Part shown: positions 22,484-28,430 of the stretch, one piece after another
How the letters are laid out: every line of letters starts with the position of its first letter
How positions within the stretch are numbered: the stretch's first letter is position 1
From: an uncultured Ruminococcus sp.
GTDB lineage: Bacteria; Bacillota; Clostridia; Oscillospirales; Ruminococcaceae
DNA length: 28,430 nucleotides
Direction of reading: 5' to 3'
NCBI GenBank assembly: GCA_937902395.1
Contig: CALGTV010000117.1
Location: 1-28,430 of the forward strand
Made by a program: the position numbers and the translations under genes
Notes under the pieces: model-generated
Told to the model about the DNA's origin: nothing
Database searches by the model: none
Seen by the model: only the letters and a program-made list of their open reading frames with translations

Positions 22484-23878
22484 TTATTTTTCAATACCTG
22501 CCTGTTTGCAGAAAAGCTCAAATGCCGCTGATACTGAATCGTCACCGTTTATGAATTCAGTGCTTGCAAGAGTTCCTGTGTATTCCTCATTTACAAAGAT
22601 ATAGCAGAATTCTTCGTTATCAGATTTCACAAAATCAACCTGTGTGAATTTTTCGTTTACATCTGTGAATTTTGATGTGAAAATGGGATTTTCAAGTTCA
22701 GGGGAAGCGTCAACATCAATTTCCTCAAGTGCTATATAAGCAAAGCTATTGAAGAAATTTTCGAAATAGCTCAGTATATTGGCATTCGAAAGGTCAATGT
22801 CGTTATCCTTATACTTTGCCCAGTCTTCGTTGGCATTGAGTGAGATTTCAACATTTAAGTCATCACTAATTATTTCAAATTCAGAAGTAGCGTGAAGATT
22901 TGCACATTCAATCTTCTTCATTATGAAATCAACAGGGGATTTTTCAATGAAATCCAGGTCGCCTGCATAGAAAGTTTCAACCTGTTTTGCCTCCTGATTG
23001 TAAACATATGTGTATATATCAGCCTGCTGACCGTATTTGCTGAAAAGAAGAGTTTTTTCTGTTCCGTCGTTGGCTTTTACAATAAATTCGGCAATGGGCT
23101 TATCGAAGCCATAGGTTGTAATATCGTTTTCGTCCTCGGGAAGCATAGTTTCCGCAGTAAGACGTGTTATTACGGCAAGGAGACTGCTTACTTTTGTCTG
23201 GTCAACCGAAAGCATATCGTACTTGTCCGGAAGCTTCCATGAATTTTCATCTGCGTTATAGTCAAGGGTGTATATTGTTTCACCGTCGCGGACAAGCTCA
23301 AGACCTATGATTTCCTCTGTAGCATATGGAATGAAATCACTGTTTTTGAGGTCAAGCCTTGTAGCAAGGATATTGCTTATAATTGAAGAGGGTATGGCAT
23401 ATATGGTATTTTTTGTGTTAGTATAGCCATAGTAATAATCACCTGTGGGGCTCTCGTTTCCAAGATAGAGTGTATATGGCTCGGTATCTCCTGACAATGT
23501 AACAACGTAGGGATTTTCAAGACCGTATGTCACCTTGTTTTCGTCATTTACTTCACCATAGCTCTCAACCGCCTGCAAACCTGCCATAAATGAGACAATA
23601 CCCTGCACAACAGTCTGATTTGTGTCAAAGGCTGTACCGCTGTGTTCAGTAAGAACCCATTCATTATTGGAATATTCAAAGGAATAATCCCCGTCAGTAC
23701 AGGATATATCAATATTTGTTATGACATTAGCGTCAAAATCAAATAGGATTTTATCTGCCAGAGCAGTTTCTTCCTGTTTTGTTTCTTTTTCACTTTTAGA
23801 TTTTACTGCAACAAAAGCTCCGATAGAAATTCCTGCGGCAGCTAAAAGTGCAACAATTGCAATAATCGCTTTTTTCAT
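22484..23878 (-). CDS. DUF4340 domain membrane-anchored protein
   Basis: 464 residues. One N-terminal helix (about 4-25, ending before a Lys/Glu-rich stretch) anchors a large extracytoplasmic beta-rich region. It shows repeated ITNIDISCTDGDYSFEYSNNEWVLT and LELVRDGETIYTLDYNADENSWKL segments, the DUF4340 repeat. DUF4340 proteins regularly accompany GldF/GldG-like ABC genes, as here. The TGATG junction with the preceding gene (1-bp overlap) and AAGGAG set the start at 23878. Role unknown; probably an extracytoplasmic accessory to the transporter. Confidence 0.87.
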   Translation of the reverse strand: MKKAIIAIVALLAAAGISIGAFVAVKSKSEKETKQEETALADKILFDFDANVITNIDISCTDGDYSFEYSNNEWVLTEHSGTAFDTNQTVVQGIVSFMAGLQAVESYGEVNDENKVTYGLENPYVVTLSGDTEPYTLYLGNESPTGDYYYGYTNTKNTIYAIPSSIISNILATRLDLKNSDFIPYATEEIIGLELVRDGETIYTLDYNADENSWKLPDKYDMLSVDQTKVSSLLAVITRLTAETMLPEDENDITTYGFDKPIAEFIVKANDGTEKTLLFSKYGQQADIYTYVYNQEAKQVETFYAGDLDFIEKSPVDFIMKKIECANLHATSEFEIISDDLNVEISLNANEDWAKYKDNDIDLSNANILSYFENFFNSFAYIALEEIDVDASPELENPIFTSKFTDVNEKFTQVDFVKSDNEEFCYIFVNEEYTGTLASTEFINGDDSVSAAFELFCKQAGIEK

Positions 23879-25359
23879 CAAGCATATCTCCTTTTCAGCC
23901 ATACAAGCAGACCTAATACTGCAAATACAGCAGGAACTAAGAAGAACATTCTGATTGTTCTTGAAGCTGCATTTCCGTCAGCGAATATCATTGTATCGTA
24001 GGAGTTGAATTTGTTCTGGATACCAAGGTCAATATCGCTGGAATAAAGCCATGTGTTTGAGAACTGAACAAGACGGCGTGTACCGAATGAAGGGACGTGG
24101 AGGTTATCATCGATAGGCTCATCACATCCGATTACGATAAGCTTAGCATCTGTCTGCTTGTTATAAGAGTAGTAGCCCATAATCAAAGGCTGATTTGATT
24201 TTTCCTTTGCCGCAGCTGCTGTAATAGCGTCACCGCCCATGGGCTCGCTTATGCAGGTATATTCCTCGCTGTCCATAGCTGTAGGAAGATTTTCAATAAT
24301 TGAGGCTTTTTCTATCATAGCGCCCGATGAAGTAAGCTCATAGAAGCTTCTGATATTTGAAACGCCTGAATCATATGTTCCGTCAGCAATGAGAGTGTTC
24401 AGGTCTGTTGTGAGGTCCTCGGTGTAGTCCTCAGCCTTTGTAGGATATGTTACAGTAAAGTAATTATCAACCTGCTTGGAGTTAAGGTCAAGAAGCTGCC
24501 ATTTTGAATTCTTTTCCTTGAGGATATTATAATCCATACCAATTTCAAATTTAGCAAGGAGGAATTCGATATTTTCAAATCTGCCCTCTGTATCGCAGGG
24601 GGAAAGAAGCATTTGAATTTTACCGCCCTCGTCGATATAATCGCTGAGTTTTTTACAGTCTGAATCGCTTATATCACGATTGGGAGCAGCAATACAGATA
24701 ATAGCTGTATCATCTGGCACTTTGTCAACAGTTGCAAGATCAAGCTCTTCAACATCATAGTTATCCGTTCTGACAGTATCTCTGTAGATTGAATAGTTTC
24801 CGTCGAGTGTCTTGTCGCTGTAGCCTTTAAGGAAGTACACAGTGGGAAGGCTTCCTGTTGTACACTGGTATATAGCACCTGCAATGAGGTTTTCACCGGC
24901 ATAAACATCACCGCCGTTTGCATCTGTCTGGAAAAGGTTTCCTGATATGCGGCGGATAGTGTCACCGCATTTTACAAATACGTCATTTAGCTTAACTTCA
25001 AGTACGCCTGTGGGATTAAGAGATTCCGCAAGAGCAGTATCCTCATTTGGATTGAAGCAGGTAAGCGTGATATTGTCTCTCTTTTCAAGTTCCATAAATG
25101 TGTGATAAAGAGGGAGACATAAAGGCTCATTTTTAAGGTTGAAAAGGGTATTGAGGAAGTATACCTCAATTTCCTTATCAGATGTTTTATCGAGAATTTC
25201 CACAGTTTTGGGATCAAGGGAATATTTTCCCGAAGGTGTCATATCGTACACCTTATCGTAATATGAGAAAATCATATTAAGCGGTATGAATACAACGAGT
25301 ACGAGGATTGCAAGCACAAAGGCGAAAATACCCGTAAGACTGAATTTCTTCTTTTCCAT
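23878..25359 (-). CDS. GldG-like ABC transporter auxiliary protein
   Basis: 493 residues. N-terminal helix (about 10-32), a large extracytoplasmic region of the ABC_transp_aux (GldG) type with SLDPKTVEILDKTSDKEIEVYF early on and ISDSDCKKLSDYIDEGGKIQMLLSP (about 230-255), and a C-terminal helix (about 470-488) followed by KRRYA. This topology is standard for GldG-like partners of GldA/GldF ABC systems. The homologues are named for gliding motility in Bacteroidota, but this organism type does not glide, so the cargo is unknown. Six nt separate it from the permease gene. Confidence 0.88.
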   Translation of the reverse strand: MEKKKFSLTGIFAFVLAILVLVVFIPLNMIFSYYDKVYDMTPSGKYSLDPKTVEILDKTSDKEIEVYFLNTLFNLKNEPLCLPLYHTFMELEKRDNITLTCFNPNEDTALAESLNPTGVLEVKLNDVFVKCGDTIRRISGNLFQTDANGGDVYAGENLIAGAIYQCTTGSLPTVYFLKGYSDKTLDGNYSIYRDTVRTDNYDVEELDLATVDKVPDDTAIICIAAPNRDISDSDCKKLSDYIDEGGKIQMLLSPCDTEGRFENIEFLLAKFEIGMDYNILKEKNSKWQLLDLNSKQVDNYFTVTYPTKAEDYTEDLTTDLNTLIADGTYDSGVSNIRSFYELTSSGAMIEKASIIENLPTAMDSEEYTCISEPMGGDAITAAAAKEKSNQPLIMGYYSYNKQTDAKLIVIGCDEPIDDNLHVPSFGTRRLVQFSNTWLYSSDIDLGIQNKFNSYDTMIFADGNAASRTIRMFFLVPAVFAVLGLLVWLKRRYA

Positions 25360-25365
25360 AGCTGC

Positions 25366-26097
25366 TTACCCCCTTTTCCAGCGTCTCTGTTCAATGGAGA
25401 TATAATTCCATACGAGACATACAATAATAGCGGATACGAAGAATACAATATCTGAAAGTCTGATAAAGCCCTGAGAGAAGTAAGCGAATCTGGGCTGTGC
25501 CGCAAAAGCGTAGAGAGCAGCCTGTAATCCGGGATACTGTGCGATGAATTCAGTCATGGCAAAGTCATCGACAAAGAGGAATACAAACATTACAATTTCT
25601 CCAAGTATAGCGGCTATAATTGAGTTTTCCGTAAATGAGGAAACAAGCTGTCCGATTGCGATATACATAGCACCCCAGAGGAAAAAACCGAGATAAGCAC
25701 AGATAAGCTGGCTCTCAACGACATCACCTTTGATTGATGCATATATCGGGAAGAAAAGTGAGCCTGCAAGCATGAAGATGAATACAGTTATATTTGCGAG
25801 ATACTTGCCAATTATAATCTGTACAACATTAATCGGCGAGGTCATGAGCAGGACTTCTGTGCCAAATTTTCTCTCATCTGCAAAGGTTCTCATAGTGAGA
25901 ATTGGGATAAGGAAAATAAACATGATAATAACGTTATAGAAAACGTTTGGGAATGAGAAGAAATAAGTTGCCTGATCCAGATTTCCAAGACCTCCATTGA
26001 AAACGAAGGTGAACATAAACAGGAAAAGTGCGGATACAACGTAGGCAAAGGGAGTGAAGAAAAAGCTTTGGAGCTCCTTTTTATAAATAGAAAACAT
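25366..26097 (-). CDS. ABC-2 type permease, GldF-like
   Basis: 243 residues with six predicted membrane helices. It opens with MFSIYKKELQSFFFTPFAYV, the typical ABC-2/GldF start, followed by helices near 20-38, 58-72, 97-118, 133-157, 160-180 and 215-232. It forms the membrane channel for the ATPase encoded upstream; the two genes share one base (26097). Substrate unknown. Confidence 0.9.
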   Translation of the reverse strand: MFSIYKKELQSFFFTPFAYVVSALFLFMFTFVFNGGLGNLDQATYFFSFPNVFYNVIIMFIFLIPILTMRTFADERKFGTEVLLMTSPINVVQIIIGKYLANITVFIFMLAGSLFFPIYASIKGDVVESQLICAYLGFFLWGAMYIAIGQLVSSFTENSIIAAILGEIVMFVFLFVDDFAMTEFIAQYPGLQAALYAFAAQPRFAYFSQGFIRLSDIVFFVSAIIVCLVWNYISIEQRRWKRG

Positions 26098-27143
26098 TAC
26101 TCAATATCCTCCTTTTCAGCGTTGTCGGAATCGGCTGTATCATCGGTTGTATCGGGATTTTCAGCCTTAATTTCGTCAAACAGCTCCTCAATTCCTGATT
26201 TGGAGGATTTGCTGTTAATAAGCTTGACAAATACGGATTCAAGGTCAGGTTTTTCCGTAAAGATTTCGGAAATCTGAATACCGTTGTTCATAAGTTCGAG
26301 CATGATTTTGTTTTTGATTGCTTCGCCGTCGCCGTCAAGCTGAACAGTAAATTCATAGACATCGTCACCCTCAACGTTGATTTTGGTGATTTCCTTAACG
26401 CCGTCGGTCATTTCTATGATGTTTGAAGCAACAGTTCTGCTGCCTTTAACTCTTATATGGAGAATAAGGCTTCCGCCTGTCTGCTTTTCAAGGTTTTCAA
26501 TGGTGTCAATTGCCTTAATATCGCCTTTGTTGATGATAACAACTCTGTCGCATACTGCGGAAACTTCCGAGAGAATATGAGAACTGAAAATAACTGAATG
26601 TTCTTTTTTCAGGTCCTTGATAATGCTTCTTACCTCGGTAACTTGTTTGGGGTCAAGACCAACTGTGGGCTCATCAAGGATAAGGAATTTCGGATTTCCT
26701 AAAAGTGCCTGAGCAAAGCCTACACGCTGTTTATAACCCTTTGAGAGATTCTTGATAAGCTTGTCCTTTACATCGGTAATTTTCAGCAGATTCATTACAC
26801 GTTTGATTTCTCCTGACTTTTTAGTCATGGGGATACGTTTCAGACCTGCGCAGAATGAGAGGTATTCTCTGACGCGCATATCAGGGTAAACAGGGGGGAT
26901 TTCGGGGAGATATCCCAGATTCTTCTTAGCCTTTACGGGCTCTTTGGTGATATCGTTTCCGCAGATAGTGACTTTACCTGCTGTCATAGGCAGAAAGCCT
27001 GCTATCATGTTCATAGTTGTTGACTTTCCTGCGCCGTTTGGTCCGAGGAAGCCAAGAATTTCATTATCGTTTATTGTAAAGCTAATATTGTTTACAGCAC
27101 GGTTATTGCCGTAATACTTAGTCAGATTTTCAATAGTGATCAT
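26097..27143 (-). CDS. ABC transporter ATP-binding protein, GldA-like
   Basis: 348 residues from ATG 27143, preceded by AAGGAGG; a longer in-frame extension has no ribosome site. Walker A GPNGAGKST (about 35-43), Q-loop LPEIPP, signature LSKGYKQR, Walker B FLILDEP and D-loop TVGLDP are all intact, followed by the switch His in SSHILSE. Residues past about 220 form a C-terminal accessory region, ending in an acidic tail rich in Asp and Glu. It energises the permease as first gene of a four-gene operon (ATPase, permease, GldG-like, DUF4340). Confidence 0.93.
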   Translation of the reverse strand: MITIENLTKYYGNNRAVNNISFTINDNEILGFLGPNGAGKSTTMNMIAGFLPMTAGKVTICGNDITKEPVKAKKNLGYLPEIPPVYPDMRVREYLSFCAGLKRIPMTKKSGEIKRVMNLLKITDVKDKLIKNLSKGYKQRVGFAQALLGNPKFLILDEPTVGLDPKQVTEVRSIIKDLKKEHSVIFSSHILSEVSAVCDRVVIINKGDIKAIDTIENLEKQTGGSLILHIRVKGSRTVASNIIEMTDGVKEITKINVEGDDVYEFTVQLDGDGEAIKNKIMLELMNNGIQISEIFTEKPDLESVFVKLINSKSSKSGIEELFDEIKAENPDTTDDTADSDNAEKEDIE

Positions 27144-27239
27144 GATATTCCTCCTTATAATTAGTTTTTTCCGCATAAGCGGTTTTTGTATGTATAAACT
27201 GAGGGAAGTATATATACACAATATAATAATGTAGAAATC

Positions 27240-27279
27240 AGTGTACCGTACTATTGAGGGAGGGGGTACAGAATACACT
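27240..27279. promoter_or_regulatory. Nested inverted repeats upstream of the ABC operon (candidate operator)
   Basis: AGTGTA (27240-27245) faces TACACT (27274-27279), and TGTACC (27242-27247) faces GGTACA (27265-27270). The half-site AGTGTA resembles the one I recall for YtrA-type GntR repressors of ABC operons, but the spacing here differs and no such regulator is in the window. I could not find a convincing promoter for this operon. Confidence 0.35.
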
Positions 27280-27607
27280 ATCTCATTATCTATAGTATTA
27301 TCTCAAATTTATGTGTACGTGAAATGAATAAATTGTGTATAAAATGTTAAATTCGAAAAAATGCACAAAAAGAGCAGAGTATAAATATGTAAAAATTATA
27401 TATAATATTGGTGAGTATACAGTGAAAACTTCTTGTAAGGATGCTGAATCTTGCGTTAAAAGTAAAATATCAGAATTTGTTCATATTATAGAAATAAACG
27501 GCGATTTTGTAAAATTTTTGGAGTGGTCAAATTGTACAAAAATGGCTTTACGAATTGTGCATTGCAACAAAAAATTCTCAACGCATTGGTTAAAATCCGT
27601 AAGGCTG
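27280..27607. other. AT-rich intergenic region between the ABC operon and GH48 gene
   Basis: No gene is supported here. A plus-strand frame runs from 27335 (ATG 27349) to 27628, but it lacks a ribosome site and family features. It would also end inside the promoter of the GH48 gene. The DNA is strongly AT-rich and may hold regulatory sites that I cannot define. Confidence 0.4.
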
Positions 27608-27636
27608 TTGACTTTAAGAAAAATATGATTTATAAT
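27608..27636 (+). promoter_or_regulatory. Promoter of the GH48 gene
   Basis: TTGACT, a 17-nt spacer and a perfect TATAAT. The start is near 27643, giving a leader of about 138 nt. Confidence 0.8.
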
Positions 27637-27660
27637 AATAATGAAAATAGTTTGCGAATT

Positions 27661-27708
27661 GTGCCGCATCCCGCGATGCCGCACAGTGTACGAAGTATTT
27701 TCGTATAC
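27661..27708 (+). promoter_or_regulatory. Two consecutive hairpins in the GH48 mRNA leader
   Basis: Hairpin 1 is GTGCCGCATC with GATGCCGCAC (27661-27684, one mismatch, loop CCGC). Hairpin 2 is GTGTACGAA with TTCGTATAC (27686-27708, one G-U, loop GTATT). They sit back to back near the 5' end of the predicted transcript, as mRNA-stabilising structures often do. No T-run follows, so they are not a terminator. Confidence 0.5.
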
Positions 27709-27780
27709 GCGTTCCGTTGTATTGGCGGAGCAAAACCATTTTTATAACCAAAAAATCTATTGAGAGGGGTTAAAAAACAA

Positions 27781-28430
27781 TGATAAGCAAGAAAAACAAA
27801 GCTCTTGCAGCTGGTATTCTTTCCGCTGCAATGACAGCTACAGCTATCGTTCCTGCTTTCGCATCTGCAGCATTTGAGCCTAATTCATATGCTAAAGAAG
27901 GCAGCGCTAACGAGTCTTATGCTGCAATGTTCGAGTCTCTTTATGAGGACGTTATCGTAAACGGTGTTGAGAACGGCTACATGAGCTCACAGACAAACGG
28001 CGATTCTTTCGGTATTCCTTACCACGCTGTTGAAACACTCGTAGTTGAGGCTCCTGACTACGGTCACGAGACAACTTCTGAGGCTATGTCCTACATGGCT
28101 TGGGTTACAGCTATGCACGATGTTCTCGCTCAGAAGGGTGTTATCAGCGATTCTGAGAAGCACATGGAAAAGGGTTGGAGAACTCTTGAAGCTATCATTC
28201 CTGGTTGGTCTGAGAATGCTTACGGTGCTGACACAAAGTATGAGACAATCTTCGAGCAGGAGAAGCTCAAGGCTGATACAGCTACTGAGGAAAATGATCC
28301 AAAACTCTATCCTGCAACACAGAACGGTACAGACGCTCTGAACCCAATTTATGCAGACATGAAGTCTTCATATGCTGGTGATAACGGTTACTACCTCATG
28401 CACTGGCTCGCTGACGTTGATGACTGGTAT
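27781..28430 (+). CDS. GH48 family cellulase (3' truncated by window end)
   Basis: 216 residues are visible with no stop. A signal peptide (MISKKNKALAAG...PAFASA, cleavage near residue 30) precedes the GH48 N-terminus. Recognisable motifs are MFESLYEDVI, GYMSSQTNGDSFGIPYHAVETLVVEAPDYGHETTSEAMSYMAW in parts, and YYLMHWLADVDDWY at the window edge. Glu101 in TTSEA corresponds, as I recall, to the proposed proton donor of GH48 enzymes. GH48 enzymes are processive, cellobiose-releasing exocellulases and usually the most abundant cellulosome component. The ATG follows GAGAGGGG. A C-terminal dockerin or CBM would lie beyond the window. Start codon and family are clear. Confidence 0.93.

Noticed and set aside
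27144..27278. 45-residue N-terminal extension of the ABC ATPase
   Set aside because: It has no ribosome site, and the family starts at MITIENLTKYYG, preceded by AAGGAGG.
27335..27628. 97-codon plus-strand ORF before the GH48 gene
   Set aside because: There is no ribosome site or recognisable family, and it ends within the GH48 promoter. The Cys and Lys-rich composition fits AT-rich noncoding DNA.
27523..27747. 74-codon ORF covering the GH48 leader
   Set aside because: It spans the promoter and both leader hairpins; the structure of those elements explains the sequence better than coding.

Overview
The window looks like chromosomal DNA of a cellulolytic Ruminococcus (Bacillota, Oscillospiraceae; R. 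flavefaciens or R. champanellensis type). The main evidence is a dockerin-bearing double mannanase (CBM35, GH26, an unassigned module, GH5, dockerin), the start of a GH48 cellulase, and a Thr-rich-linker surface protein with a C-terminal sorting signal. The DNA is moderately AT-rich. Most promoters I can read are a TTGACA/TATAAT type with a 17-nt spacer. The genus call is inference; no rRNA or other phylogenetic marker is present.

Layout. 1-4102: 3' part of a giant surface protein of CnaB/SpaA domains, Thr linkers and a sortase signal. 4169-6170 (minus): a PhoR/PhoB-like two-component system. 6285-6419 (minus): a 44-residue membrane peptide with its own promoter and terminator, absent from longer-ORF listings. 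6492-7627 (minus): two half-size chromate-transporter-family proteins. 7737-9974 (minus): a Cthe_2159-like beta-helix lipoprotein. 10201-10995: an AIM24-family protein. 11119-13028: a compact operon of a cysteine hydrolase, a small membrane protein, endonuclease III and a YjbQ protein. 13359-16607: the dockerin mannanase, behind palindromes and a strong promoter. 16663-17433 (minus): coaX. 17642-20135: DUF4160, DUF2442, coaBC and an M24 peptidase-fold protein, probably one operon. 20160-20843: a type III toxin-antitoxin locus. 20900-22366 (minus): a DUF1846 protein. 22484-27143 (minus): a Gld-type ABC transporter operon. 27608-end: promoter, structured leader and the first 216 codons of a GH48 cellulase.

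The most notable system is at 20160-20843. A consensus promoter drives two tandem 44-45-nt RNA repeats whose stems show compensatory changes, then an intrinsic terminator, then an AT-rich gene for a CptN/ToxN-like endoribonuclease. This is the signature of a type III (RNA antitoxin-protein toxin) system, closest to the CptIN family. The antitoxin is an RNA and would be missed by protein-only annotation.

The fibre-degradation genes fit together. The dockerin should dock the mannanase onto a cellulosome scaffoldin, GH48 is the usual dominant exo-cellulase of such systems, and the surface protein and lipoprotein could mediate contact with plant cell wall. Both glycosidase genes have strong promoters and structured leaders; the mannanase also has upstream palindromes, which suggests regulated expression.
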